Positions 48,723 to 61,271 of a stretch of DNA of 64,000 nucleotides are shown in pieces (positions within the stretch are counted from its first letter, which is position 1; each line of letters starts with the position of its first letter). Below the pieces are notes generated by a model. It saw only the letters and a list, made by a program, of their open reading frames with translations. It was not told where the DNA came from and searched no databases. Origin of the DNA: Candolleomyces eurysporus (lineage: Eukaryota; Basidiomycota; Agaricomycetes; Agaricales; Psathyrellaceae); assembly GCA_027579435.1 (NCBI GenBank), contig JANBPK010000725.1:186001-250000 (forward strand), in the 5' to 3' direction. A program made the position numbers and the translations under genes.

Positions 48723-50475
48723 TCAGCGCCAACCCCAGTTCCGATCGTGCAACGGAACTTCCTCCATCTCAGGTGAATCTGGACGATCACCATCCTGTTG
48801 GGTGGGCAGTGGCGGGGGTGAATGTGACGGCGGAAAATGTGCCAGAGCGATGGGCGCAGGGTAAGTTGGGACCGAGCCAACCTCGGGTTGCATATTTTCC
48901 TCACCTAGATGTGAAGGATGAGATCGCCTTTTCCTGGGTCGTGGCGCTGGTGCTGAATTTCTATTTCTTCGACCTTTCGGGATCTGGCCCGTTTTGGGGC
49001 GATCTAGTGTATCTTTCAAGTTGGAAAGTGGCGAGCCGGAACCTGAGAGATAGCCATGAGCTGCAGCCCACTGGCACTACTGATTGTGGCATTGCGCTTG
49101 AATGCAAAAGTGTCCTATTCAGGCCTCTTGACACGAACTCGTTAAGTCTGGCTACTGGAGACTAAGGCCTTCTGCAATCTCAGACTGAGGAGCCAATAGA
49201 CGATGATGAACACAAAGATGAATCCAAAAACGGAGCCTAATATAACGGGTAGTTTGAACGTGGACCCGACTCAGTCTTAGGGTCTTCAGGAAATATAGTA
49301 GAAGATATGGCCTTAATGTAATGCAATTCAGGTAGAGATCCTACACGAAATTTAACCCCAAATACAGACGAAATAGTACGGATTTTCTCATACCTGGTTA
49401 TCTGTAAGTTCCGTCACTGTGACAGCGAGGTTATGGGGCCTCGGTAAATATCACATCTTTCTTGAAGAGCAGTCGATTTATTCCCCAGTCATTCGCGTCA
49501 ACCGCCTGGGATCCATCGAAGTGCGTTACACTCTGGGCCGTGTCGTTGTCGATAGCGTTCGAAACCACAAGCTTTCCGGCAATAGAATAGTTCATTAGGC
49601 CATAAACGCCAATGGTGTAACCTTTCAAGGCGGATCAAGTCAGTTAGCCTCGTGACAAACATACAGGTATAGCGTGGGCGGTACAAACGAGTGAAATCGA
49701 ATGCAAATGATGCACCAACGCTCGTCATCTGCGGATACGTGCCATTCAACGGGTACCCTTGTAAGGTAGTACCATGATCAGCTAGCTTGTCGCCAAGTGC
49801 CTGAGTACTTGAACCACTCAGACTCTCGATCGTCCACCAGCACTGTTGTCCGGCTACCAGGACAAGCGCTATCCGGTATGTAGACCAAATAGTCTAAATG
49901 CAGTTGTCCAGCAATAGGAAATAGCTCTATATATGTAATGTACCCCTGGTTTTCCAATCCGGCAAGACTCCATAATTTGACGCCATCCTGAAATATGGTT
50001 CAAGTATCAGCAGTTTTTTTTTCCAAGGAACCTAAACACAGATTCTTAAGTCTATGGCACGGGCTCGCATACTTACTAGCTCGATGAATTCCGGTCGCAT
50101 GCCGACTATAGCAGGCCGAGGGCTCGCTTTGGAGCCAACAAGAGTATTATCCACTCGAAGCCCCTCGGTAGGCCGTCCCGCAACACGAACGCTGGATACT
50201 GCAACCCGAAGTTGAACATGAGCTCGACTCTGGGGCATCAAAGGTAGTCGCACACATACCAGAAAACGCGTAATGAAGGGACGGACTGGAAACCGTTCAA
50301 ACCGTTCGGCTCGGTGTGACATATAGAGATAGTGCTAATGTGTGCGTTGGTCGCATTGGTTTGAAGACCATTGTTCGCCAGAGAGTCGTCCGTGTTAGGT
50401 CTCCGGCGCTGTCAAGGGTGATTGCAGGCATGGGCTCGAAAGGTCAGTAGGCACTGAAGGGATGAAAAAATGCTT
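48723..50475 (-). pseudogene. Decayed beta-sandwich membrane protein (copy 2 of cluster)
   Basis: Aligns exon by exon with the copies on either side: ISTISICHTEPNGLNGFQSV, then SSVRVAGRPTEGLRVDN, then DGVKLWSLAGLENQGY to LDYLVYIPDS to FKYSGTW, then YPLNGTYPQMTSVGASFAFD, then YTIGVYGLMNYSIAGKL. The membrane helix reads KLPVILGSVFGFIFVFIIVY, and the proline-rich tail contains SPEMEEVPLHD. The frame breaks at least three times: after FKYSGTW, at FTEAP/HNLAVTV, and before the membrane helix. These are at short runs, not at N-marked homopolymers, so real decay is more likely than sequencing error. Confidence 0.65.
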
Positions 50476-50871
50476 GGTCGGGTGCGGCGGGGGCTGTAGC
50501 GATTACCATCTCCAAATTTTCCGCATTGTCAGGAAAGGAGGGAGGAACGTGGACATATTGATCAAGTCCTATAGACGGGCAGTTGGATGGGAAGACCGAG
50601 TCTACGAGCGCACTGCATTGATATCGACATTTCCAAGTTTGAACGGGAAAAAGCCGTAGACGAGATGAGGGCGCACGGCATCATCCCTCGGAGGTTCCTG
50701 AGCTGGCACTAAAATCTATGATAAACAAGGGTATCATTCTTTAACTTAGAGTCGATTGAACAAAGAACACAGTCCGCACTGTTCTACTACAACACCACAG
50801 ATCACGTAGAATAGGTGGGCGGGCCTCCCGGTGAGGACCTTGGGGCGGGGACTTGCACTGCCGACAAACCA

Positions 50872-52840
50872 CTAAGCAGCCGGGCCAGGTACGTTCCCGG
50901 ATGGAGGCGGCCCTCCTCCAGGCTCGTTCGGCCTCGTGGTCGTCGTCGTATTCAAAGCAGGATTGGGTGCCAAACCCAGCTGCTCCAACGGAACCTCTTC
51001 AAATTCAGGAGATTCAGATCGCGGACCAGCCTCTCGGGCCTGAGGCGGCGGCGGCGAGCGTGGCGGAGCATGAAGCACCGAGGCAGCGGGTGGAGGTGGT
51101 TGCGGCATCAGTGGCAAAAGTGAAGGAGGAGGAGGTGATTGGGGAGGTGCCGGGCCAGTCGGGGGTGATCCACCAATCTGAGGTTGGGCATTCACATGTG
51201 GTTGATGCCAAACAGCCGGTGCAGGCTCTGGGATGGAAACCTCTCCAGCGGTATTTGGTTGCCAAGGTTGGGGTGTAGGCATGGGAGGAGGAGCAGGCGG
51301 AGGCTGCCAGCCAGAGGCCTGCGGTTGGAGAGGTCCTTCCTGTGGTGGCGGAGGAACGTAGGGAGGTGGAGGGGCTTGCCAACTGTCCTGTCGATTGCCT
51401 TGTCCCACGTGGGCTTGCTGTCCCCCGTAATTTTGCTGTGCGGGATAGGCTTGCACATAGGCGGTTGTAACCTGCGTAGTTTCAAGAACGTACGTTTGAT
51501 CTTCGGAGCAAGGGTGAATAAAGATGGTTTGCAGGCACAGGGTTTGATCACGTACTGTTGTTAGAGACAGGTTGCGGAGTATAGACAGTTCTCCGCCTGC
51601 ACATCCATCGAATGACGTATGCAACAAGCATGAATGCAATAATAGAGCCGACGATGGCACCGATGTTGAAGCGCGAGCCCGACGATGACGATGAGTCACG
51701 GCCGCTCGGGGGAGTGATGCTTGATGGTGGGACGAACTGTGTTCTGGAGGTAGCCTCAAAGGTCATGTAGTCGAAGATATACTCCTGAATGAGGCAAAGC
51801 AACGAAGTCAGTGGATACTATCGAAATGATTGATACATGGGTGCTTTACCTGGCTGCCTGTAACCTCCTTTACAGTGACGGTAACCATATGAGATCCTGG
51901 TACAAGGTCTTTCGTGTACAACGGTGAACTGAGAGACCACCGATCTCCGACAGACTGAGATCCGTTGAAGTGAACCCTGTCTTCAGCCGCCTCATTGTCA
52001 ATCTGGTACGAAGCGGAGAGGGTTCCCGCTACAGGGCGCTGCAGTCCAAACACACCCAAGGTAGACCCTAAGAACGTTGAGTTTCCTTTGACCTTTGATC
52101 GCTGTTAATTCGGAAAAACGACTCACCTGTGAAGTTGAACCGGAAGGACGCCCCGGGAGTATTGGTGCGCGAAACAGTGGAGTTCAGAGGAAACCCAGCA
52201 GGGGTTGAAAAGTTCTCGTCGTTCGTCCAAGTACCGGAATATTTGACCTGCGGATCGCGGTTGTCCACCGAGACGGTATCCCGGGTGCTCGCGTAATTAC
52301 TGTACGGGACGTAGCTCAGATAGTCCAGGAACAAACTTCCTGCCACTGGCAGTATTCGGAGATGATGGCTTGAGGACGTTTGTAAGTCGAGGTCCCAGAT
52401 AACCACTCCATCCTATTCAGCGCAGGGAGGTCAGTGACTAAGAAGGGCAGCTAAAATGTTGCTACGGCTACGCACCTTCCCGATCGCACTCTGCGACGTG
52501 TTGAGGATAGCGGGTCTGACACTCGACCCATCGACGGAGTAGTTCATCCGAAGGTCTGCCGTTGGCCTTCCAATGAGGCTGACTCGAGTCCCTAAAACCC
52601 GGCAGCCGTGTTAAGCCTCTTAATTGACGTCCATGAGCCAAGAAAAACCCTACCGTAAATCGTCAAGTCGATCGACGGGGCGGTAGAAGAGCCAGGGCCA
52701 GTTCCATTCGACGCCATATCACAGACAGTGAGCGTCCTATTGAATGCACCATCCTGGTTCGTCCGGATTTGCCATCGCTGTGTAGGAGACAGTCTGGAGT
52801 CCTGTAGGAGCTCTGCGTCGTCCATGATAACCCCGGGCAT
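50872..52840 (-). CDS. Single-pass membrane protein with beta-sandwich repeats and proline-rich tail (copy 3 of cluster)
   Basis: Six exons join in frame. Outside part: MPGVIMDDAELLQDSR to SIDLTIYG, TRVSLIGRPTADLRMNYSVD, DGVVIWDLDLQTSSSHHLRI to LDYLSYVPYS, VKYSGTWTNDENFSTPAGFP to ASFRFNFTG, STLGVFGLQRPVAGTLSA to HFNGSQSV, and EYIFDYMTFEATSRTQ. A Ser-rich stalk precedes the helix (IGAIVGSIIAFMLVAYVIRW) and a CRRR stop-transfer. The cytoplasmic tail is very rich in proline and contains APPPPYVPPPP (a PPxY motif, known to bind WW domains) and SPEFEEVPLEQL, then ends GNVPGPAA-stop. No signal peptide is seen at this ATG; an acceptor-like GAAG just upstream suggests a missed first exon. Confidence 0.78.
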
Positions 52841-53888
52841 GGCTCTTCAATAATAATAAGTTAAGGCACTAGCGGCGAGTGTGGGAGTTTGAAAGGAGCT
52901 GTAGTACGTGTGTATACGTATAGGACTGGAGGGATATCAGGAGAATTCAAGGCTCAACAGTGCATCGTCGTCGAGGGTGGAAGCGGGTGAAGGGTGGCTG
53001 TTGAAAGAGATCCCATGTCCATTGACAGCACTGCACAGCGAACGTGCAAGCTTCGCACGCACGCAAGAGACTGTCCTATGTTGGTCCTATGATTGATAGG
53101 CATCCTGCACGGTGGGCAGATGGCAACCAGACTAAGCCTTGGGCCCTTGATCTCCGCACACAACTAAGCGCTTGGCTTGAGCTCGGCCCGTGCCGAGCCT
53201 CCAGGCACCTTAGGCACCTCTGATAGAGGGGATGGATGACGTTCAGCGAGTTCATCTAATCTATTTCACGGCACGAACTTCAAGGTCGACAAGTTCAAAA
53301 GAGACGAGAGACGGGAGACGAGCAAAAGCGAATCTATGGGGTGATCGTGACGGACGGACGGACAGAGGGGACTACAAAACAAATAATTATACTGGTACAA
53401 ACTCCAATTCCAACTTGACGAAACGCGGGACAAAGTACTGCTAGGATGGGATGATGGGGGAAGAGAGACGTGGTCGACAATATGATATGGGGTGGTGTGT
53501 GTGTATGGACGTATGTATGTAGAGATGCAAGGCCAAGTCTGCTGCGTACGTAGAGAGTAAGGTTGAAGTTAAACTCTACCGACGACTGTGCGCAAGCGTG
53601 CGACGGTCCGAAGGTCATGAGCGGTTCGGTTCCAATGAAATGTTATGGAACTAGGCAGAGATATAGAAGAAAACGCAATGGCCCAAGGGGTGTTTACCAC
53701 GAAAAACAAAACCATGTCGACATGAAGAAGCGTTCGGGGACGGACGAAGGGATAGATAGGGTGAAGAACGGGGATCAGGGGAAAATAGAAAAAAAGAAGA
53801 GACGACAACAAAGAAATGCATGTCCATAGCAAAGTATTTTGGTATTCTTCCGGCAGTGGAGAGGGTAAACAATCCACTTCAAGCAAGT
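52841..53888. other. Spacer between cluster copy 3 and the next gene
   Basis: Contains the presumed 5' end and promoter of copy 3 (and perhaps its signal-peptide exon, not found) and the 3' region of the gene to the right. No other gene is supported. Confidence 0.45.
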
Positions 53889-55208
53889 CTAGCCTGCGGC
53901 TGGGTGGGACGCCATCAGGAACGTTGATTGACAAGGCGATCGCTGGGGTGAGGCAACAGGCGACTTCGCCACCTTCGGGCCTCCTAGCAGCTTCAACCAG
54001 CGGAATTCCTTGGGCGGTCGAAGCTTGTTGGCTTCAGGGGCCTTCTGCACGGAGCTTGCGTCCAGACGGGCGAGTTCAATCAAGACCTCCCACAAACCAT
54101 ACCAGCTGCTGGGCCAAGTTTGGTTCGGAGATAGCTTGAATGAGGGCTTTCGGTAGAACTTGCACAACCACACGATGGTAGACATGTGGTCGGTAGGAAC
54201 ATCCGGCTCGACATGTGCTCGATGTACTGCCAGGGAAAGCAGGTTGCCCTTCGAGATCGGCGCATGGTCGCTGTGGATGGTGTCATCGTCATGCCTGGAG
54301 GAGCACGTCGTTGAGATGTCCCATTCGGTGTCACTGTCCACCAGGGTCGAATCCGTCCCAAAGGAGACCTCGCTTCCAGCCTCCTCAAACGCGTCTTCCT
54401 GCTTGGCAAGAAGGAGAGCGTAGAGGCATACGATCTTGCGGAGCGTCCACAGGGGCACACCGGCGAAGCTTCGATCGGCGCGTGCACAATAAGGATCCCT
54501 CAAGGCCGCGATATCTCCTTGCCTGGGATAGACTGTGAGCGGCGGTTGAGCGGGCCTCTTTTCCTCTGTATAGAAGGAGCGCATTCGCCGAAGGCGGAGA
54601 TAATTTGGGTGGGTCGTGAGCATCTTGGGAAGGGCTTCACAGACCGACGCCGCATTGCCATCAGCTTCACTGGTAGCACGCGCTTCATACTGGGCTTGAC
54701 GCGTCGACCACACCCACTTGGAGAAGAGTAGTGAGTGGCCGGAGTAGCCATGGTAGCGCGCAGTAGGCTTCCTAAGCGCGGAGGTCGGTGTGGCAACGGA
54801 AGCAGTGGCGGAAGACTCCGACGCGCGCCCCAAAGGTGAGGGGCGGTGCTCGTGCTTACGCCGTGGAGGCGGTTCGTGTGAAGGCTTGGGGATCGGTGAT
54901 GGAGGGCTGGGAGGGCCCGGTGGAACAAGCTTGTGGCGAGAGTTGAAAGGGAATGCCAGGCGAGAGACGGTGACTCTGCCCTTCGGTTTCCATTTTTCGC
55001 CATCGGACCCCTGAAGCGAATAGCTTTGGGGTCCGAAAGTAGTGACCCGTTTGCCGAGGTGATCTGGCGCCGACGCGGGACCGGAAGAAACAACGGAAGG
55101 CTGGCGCCCTGCACTCATCTTTGGGTGCGGGACGGGCTCGACCATTGCAGGGTCTTGGAACAGGCGGTGGGCCCACTTGTCGCTGACTGCCGAGGTGGAG
55201 GATGTCAT
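53889..55208 (-). CDS. Unknown 439-residue protein, single exon
   Basis: One uninterrupted frame from MTSSTSAVSDKWAHRLFQD to ASHPAAG-stop, unusual in this intron-dense window. The first third is polar and proline-rich (VPPGPPSPPSPIPKPSHEPP; a basic RRKHEHRP). The middle and C-terminal parts look folded: MLTTHPNYLRLRRMRSFYTE, GVPLWTLRKIVCLYALLLAK, and LWEVLIELARLDASSVQ. An acidic Ser/Thr/Asp stretch (TLVDSDTEWDISTTCSS) sits between. No signal peptide or clear membrane helix. Other frames over the same bases are shorter and look like shadows. No family recognised. Confidence 0.6.
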   Translation of the reverse strand: MTSSTSAVSDKWAHRLFQDPAMVEPVPHPKMSAGRQPSVVSSGPASAPDHLGKRVTTFGPQSYSLQGSDGEKWKPKGRVTVSRLAFPFNSRHKLVPPGPPSPPSPIPKPSHEPPPRRKHEHRPSPLGRASESSATASVATPTSALRKPTARYHGYSGHSLLFSKWVWSTRQAQYEARATSEADGNAASVCEALPKMLTTHPNYLRLRRMRSFYTEEKRPAQPPLTVYPRQGDIAALRDPYCARADRSFAGVPLWTLRKIVCLYALLLAKQEDAFEEAGSEVSFGTDSTLVDSDTEWDISTTCSSRHDDDTIHSDHAPISKGNLLSLAVHRAHVEPDVPTDHMSTIVWLCKFYRKPSFKLSPNQTWPSSWYGLWEVLIELARLDASSVQKAPEANKLRPPKEFRWLKLLGGPKVAKSPVASPQRSPCQSTFLMASHPAAG

Positions 55209-58200
55209 GATGAATGGGAGGTTTAGTCGAGATTAGGGTAGAAGGGGGGACGACCGGGAGAGTTCGTGGGGAGAATAAGTCTATGGAGGGTGGGATAGGG
55301 GAATCACCACTGCCTGGTGGTGGTGGGTGGGCGGTGGATCGTCTATGAGATGGCTGACTCCAGTTCAGAAATTAGGGGAGACGGGGGGAGGGAGGGCTGG
55401 TCCTGGGACGAGAAGCAAGAACGGCTGTCTCGATATATACTTGAGTGGGACCCAAGTTCCTAGGCAGTGTAGGAAACAGGGATATCGAGGTGGGTCATAT
55501 CCTGTCAAGAGCCATTCTAACGGTTATGGGGTGAATGTGTAACAACCACTAGAACATACAATCTCCGAGAGGAGTCTGTGTGGGTCCAAAATAATATACA
55601 AGGGCTGGGGTGCCCTAGAGTTTGGGAGAGGAGAAAGGTGAGACGAACTGGCCGTGGGCCTTGGCCAGACGGGGAGGAGAGTTAGCGTCATTCTTCCCTG
55701 CGATCATCCATATATCCTCACCGGCTCCTCCACGTGCGCCTTCCCACCGTACGCAATTGGCATCTTCATACGTCCATCAAGAACCACGCAACAACCCGAG
55801 CCTCGGTGTGAATTCGTTTTTCTGGGGGTGATTTCGTCAAGGTTTTCGACGCCTTTCTCGCTCTACGTAACTCCCTCGTCACATGTGTCACCGTACTTCC
55901 AAGTGACCAGTCGGCGGGTCCCAGCGTTATGGCCCGCCCCATCCCCTGACCGACCCAGCGTCCAAGCATCTCCCAAGCATCATCCCAACCTTCTCTAATT
56001 CCATGGAGAAGGTCCTAAAAGAGTAAAATGGGGTCTGAATGACGACCTGCCCCAAATAGGTTCGCTGGACAAGGTAAGAGCGACAGTTTTGTTTGGAATC
56101 CAATTGGAACCCAATTACAACCCCTCATGTACGAACACGCCCCCGAAATTTACCCAGAAGCTCGTCAGCGTTTCGTAAGTAGAACGGTCGGAGAGCCTGT
56201 TTCAGCATCTAGACGAATATCACGCTAGAATCGCTCCAATTGAGGGTTCGCGAAACAGCGCGCCTTCTGCGTGTGTCTAAAACGCTTTTCTGAACAATAG
56301 CGGTACCGAACGAGCGAATAGGCCAAGATGGCCCCACGAGAGACACGTAGCTGACAATAGGCAGCAGCTGTTTGCGCTTCTTCGCCTTTTGGACGCTGCA
56401 TATGATGAAATTTAGGTTTGCACAGAATAGGCTCGGCGGCACGTCAGGGCACGCCCGCCGGACGGCTTCCTTCCACCGTACTCGGGGAAGCACTTTTGTA
56501 AAAGGGATCCACCTAGAATTTTTGACAAAAGTGGTCATTCAGGACTGCCCCCGTCCTGGACAAAAGCAGGTACTTGGCAGGTATACTTTTCCAGCCCGTC
56601 TGTCGACCTCATTCAGGAAGACTATAGCCGGCACCATTAGAGCCCCAGAGTCCTAGATCCGGGCAGCTGATCAGGGACTCTTCCTGGAGGTTGCCTGAGG
56701 ATGCGTACGATATCGCAATCGTCAGCAAGGCGCAGTGCGTAGCCGCATGTGAAACGCACCGTTCGTATTGAAGAGCAACGTTGAAGACGTCGAGGAAGAT
56801 AAGGGACGGCGCACCCACAGAATGCGACCGCCATTGCTCTTCCTGGTCATGTACTGATATAATACCGGATCAAGTTTCGAGGGTGCGGTATATGCATAAC
56901 AGATACCGACCTGCCGCTCGATATGAGCTCAAACTTTATGCAGATACAGAGCCGTTTTGGTCCAAGTCGAAGGTGCTTTAGGAAGGTCGTGTCAGGTCGT
57001 CTTCAGCGTGCGGGAGAAGAGTCTTCATGAAACGACGAGCTCTGACGAGCAGTCTGGTCAGGTGCTCGAGCGCCTGATATACCGGGCTGTCAATGGTAAA
57101 TGATGCCCTCCATACTTGAAGCGCTACTTGCAGGTGACTAGACCTCCGGGGACGGGTGCAGTGCAGGTCGAATTCAGGCAGTGTTATGAGTACCATAGAT
57201 AGTGAAATCGCTGTATTCACCGCCTTGCCATTGCGCAGCTCCTCTCTAAATTTGAAGATACAATATTACTATGTTCATCTTACTACGATCCGAATGTTCG
57301 GGCTTCAAAAGGTCTTCTTCTCCACAAACGTTTGTGACAAGTCGACAGCTGACGAACTCTTTACGAGAATACCCACCATTCAGTCCGGGCCAGATCTTCG
57401 AATTCATGTTTCATTCAAATCGATACAGTACTGCTTCGAAGACGACCCCGCATCGCAGGCTGGTTTTGCCGAACTTATTCTTAGACCAGGACAATTGAGA
57501 GGCGATTAGACTAACCTAGAACCAAGGTCGAAAACTTCTTCCTGGATAATACAAAGACAGTGAGCGCCTTGGAGCTCAAGTGTTCCTTAAGGTCTTCGGA
57601 GCTCAAGAGCTCCGATCGACTGACGCCCGCATGTCAATCGCAAGAGACGCTATCGCGGTCCGTATTGTGTGCATCCCGCTGTGACAATTAAGCTGTCATG
57701 TCAAAGCACCCCGCATGGGGGGACAATGAGCTCCATGTATAGATCGAGAAAGGTCTGAGTCCATTGTAATGAACCTGGAAGGTGGTACCGAGGGCGGTGT
57801 TTAATATCAGTGATATCAAAGAAGTGTCGAGCTTCGACTGACAGTGACAAGTACTGTCAACAATTTTCTGTCACCGCAGNTTTTTTTTGGTTCGGGGCGT
57901 ATAATGCATCTCAGTACGTTACGGAAGGCGATCATGTCGACCAGATTCTCGGTGCGCCTGAAATTTCAGTTCAGTGCGGTAATTGAACAAGGAACAAAGG
58001 AGAAATTAATTGGGCGCTATGCAAACTGCCGCGCAAAGAGATTTGCGGACATGATTAATTGAAAGGCGCTTAAGTTTGAAACATACTCCATTGGAGAACC
58101 GTTGCAACAAAGGGAGTCCGATTTTGGTCTTTGGGATAGGCAATAGAGGCTACGTGTTATTATACACCGGTAGTAGAGTACTGGATTAAGACAGAGGGAG

Positions 58201-58685
58201 AATATACAGGGTATAGAGTAAGTATGTAGAGGATATCGTATGCAGCTTGTGAGGAAGTCTATGAATGAGAGTGGTGATCGTAAGGTCGTTATATCATAAA
58301 TTGTTCGGCCGTCGTGCGTGATGCAAACAGTTCTGCAGAGAGTATCGCAATAGCGTTCGAAGGAGGGGGGAAAGAATCCAAGGCGTCTCACAAGACAGGA
58401 TATCACTGTCTCCGTGACGCGTCAGTCCCCCTGCGAGGAGGTGGAGGCGTTGCAGAGCTTGCTGAGGGGATGCGGCAACATCATCGAGTTGTCCATCCAG
58501 TTCCTCTGTCCGAGCATGGTCCAGCCACAAGCAACGCAACCGAAGCTAGTCGATCGTCAAGCATGCTAAGTCGTCCTCCCCGTGCAGGCTCTCCGTCGGC
58601 ATAGGCTGCAAAGAGTGTGTGTTTCGTTCCCGGTCATCATCGTCGTCGTCTCGTGATCCCATCGCGGCTGGCGTAGCAGTTGCTT
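55209..58685. other. Long region without a callable gene
   Basis: About 3.5 kb. Short open stretches exist on both strands (for example on the minus strand near 57010-57220, DSPVYQALEHLTRLLVRARR) but no set of exons could be joined with confidence. One N at 57880 precedes a T-run. It could hide a small or decayed gene. Confidence 0.35.
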
Positions 58686-59389
58686 TTACGACTTGGCCCA
58701 GTATCCCCTTCCATCCAGGACGTTCAAAATCTGGTGTTGACCGTTCGGATTGGTGCCAATATAGATGATATCCCCAGCTGAGGCTGGGCGTCTCATGCCA
58801 CGGAGTTGGAAAGCGGTGATGAGATCGTCATCTGCGATTGCGACGGTGACTTTTACGCCGTGTTCCAAAGACAGAGCGAGACTGTTGCAGATGATGCGCG
58901 GGTCCTTCCCTAAATATTGTTCTCCGTATTTAGATTTCATGACTGCGGTGTCGACTTGAACTTCAGCTACCACGACTGCGAAGGAGGAAGCCGTTAGCGG
59001 TGGGTCTTCTCGGGATGTGGAGGCAGACGCGTACCTCGGGAGTCTGGCTGCTGGCCGGCCTCAACGATGGGTAACAAGATACGCCAGACATATTTATCAC
59101 AACCTCTCGAGCGCAGGGACGTAGCGGGGTCCGTGAACGAAAAGATGGCAGTTTCACTCTGCGAATAGCCGTCGCAAGCAGGAGTCCAGATCTCCTGCGG
59201 GAATTCGTAGGGGCCTTGCGAGAGGAAAGGAGAGCCATTGCTTAGGACGAAGCTGAAAGGAAATCCCGCAGGTAGGTTGGACACCTGAGCTTGCTTCAGT
59301 TGATTTTTGAGTATGCACCTCATCCGGATGAGGGCGTCCCTATTGTCAGCTACTTGAGAGCGAGAGTTGGCATAGTGGTTTCGGGACAT
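58686..59389 (-). CDS. Unknown protein, about 214 residues
   Basis: Two exons (59389-59035 and 58975-58686) joined by a 59-nt intron with a GTACGC donor. Starts MSRNHYANSRSQVADNRDAL, continues IWTPACDGYSQSETAIFSF and CDKYVWRILLPIVEAGQQPD, then VVVAEVQVDTAVMKSKYGEQ, SLALSLEHGVKVTVAIADDD and AGDIIYIGTNPNGQH, ending GYWAKS-stop. It looks like a compact soluble alpha/beta protein without signal peptide or membrane helix. A TATA-like TTATATA at about 59530-59536 lies 140 bp upstream on this strand. No family recognised. Confidence 0.6.
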
Positions 59390-61271
59390 GATGATGATGA
59401 CGACGACGACGACGGACCGAGAATAAGATAAGAGAAGAGAAGAAAAGAACGAAAGAGAAATTGCACCAGGCAAGAGGGCGTAGGCGGGCAGGTGGACAAC
59501 TGTAGGTTCTGGGACATACGGGCTGCCACTTATATAGAACACATTCCGTCGCCTGCAGAAAACAAAAGGATGTTGTTCTCGGATAAAAAGACAAGAAAAA
59601 GCGTTGCGCTGAGTAGTCTGTTCATCACGGTTAAACGTGGCTACGATACCTACAAAGTACAAACCCTTTAGCGCTAGTTTGAAGGGGCAACAATAACAAG
59701 GGGCTTACGTGACAGGAAATTTGTGGGCGCCTCGAAGCCTCGACCGGTTGTCGTAGCACCAGTATCAATAGAAATAGAACGGATTCGAGCCTATAGTGAT
59801 CTGTTCAGAGTTAACAATAGGTGTGGCAGCTAAGTCCGTCTTCGGATGTCCACCTACGACGCCGAACGTCACACTTGCAACTGCAGGCTTTTGTTGCCAT
59901 CTGCCATAATATGGAGTCGGGGCGGGCCGCCGGCTTCGTGAGCAATCAGGGACGGGCTTGGGCTCCCCCCGCCGCCGATGGGTTGCTTTGTACTTGCATG
60001 TTCAATTGCTCATACACATGCTGGCATAAGCAACACACAAACAATTATGGCAGAAAAGGAAACTTGAATAACTGGAATACCCAGTGAGCTCCTATTTCAC
60101 CATCCACACATTGACAGCTGACCATCCTTCAGTGTGTAGCGGGTTGAAGAGAGAAATTGAGAACTCGATAACCGGCGCAAACTCTCAAGAAACTTAATTG
60201 GCCAATTTCTCTCCTCCATTTAAAATTTAAAAGCCCGCGGCGGCTAGGGCCGGGATCGAGGACGCAGAGGCGTGGCTGACCCTCAGAATGATTCCACTCT
60301 CGAATAATAACTCAAGGTCCGACAGAACGAATACAGACTCATGAGTCTCATCCTCGGTGAATGGGCAGAATCTCGTTCTCGATGTCTGATTGGATACGCA
60401 GCAGTCAGGGCCCTCGGTTCACGGAGACTGAGGCCGATGCTCAGCTTGTCTCGTTAGGCTTGTAACAGCCTTCCTCTCGCCTTACAATAATTTCCTTGCA
60501 GTTTTCCCTCAAATGTCAAACTTCAAAATTGAACGTTCTCTTGACAGCAGGCATGTCCTCTATTCGATTGAGCTGGAAAATGACCTAACATCCGCTACTG
60601 GGAACACTTAGCTCTGGCTATGTCTTCAAACTGCCTGGGCTAACTAATTTCTCTTAGGGATCCGGGAGTTGGACGATCCCCCAAACGCGATGCTTCCATC
60701 CTCTTACCCTCATCCAGAACTACGTTACTGCTCAAGCCGGCATCTTCGATCTGCCACCTGGAACTCCAAGATAACACCCCGATCTGGAAGCTCCAGTATC
60801 GCGAACAATTTGCTCAAGGTTGCGATGGACCCATACGCAGTCACCTTGGCTTAGGAGCTTCGTGCCGAAGGCACCAAAGTCAATTCTGTCACACATCCAC
60901 CCGGCCCAGCGAGCTTGGCGTGAGCACGAAGGCAAGCAATGTCCAGTCAATTGCAGAAAGTACGAAGACATCCAATTCAATATCTCAACCCCCCCNGGGC
61001 ACTCCGCCCCAACAAAGCTGAGTGGATCAGGTGCGAAAGCGAAGGCAAGCGATTTGCTTACTCCCGGTTTCCTGGACCGACATAGTGGAAAACCGGTACG
61101 TTGCTGGAGCGCGAAAGGGTGTATAGTGATACATTTAACTGGTTTCTAGGCGTTTACATTGACGAAATATACAGGAACAACCATGACCTTCCCTTCGGTG
61201 TTGGTCTTGTTAGAAATCATTCGAGAGACATCCACATCATGTCTCATCGTACCAGTATCGTACAAGCCCAA
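59390..61271. other. Spacer between the unknown protein and the aldo-keto reductase
   Basis: Contains the upstream region of the unknown protein (with its TATA-like box near 59530) and the 3' region of the reductase. One N at 60996 follows a C-run. Short open stretches near 60670-60980 were not convincing. Confidence 0.4.

Noticed and set aside
53816..55226. Plus-strand frames opposite the 439-residue protein
   Set aside because: Shorter, overlapping pieces with no start context; the single long minus frame explains the region better.
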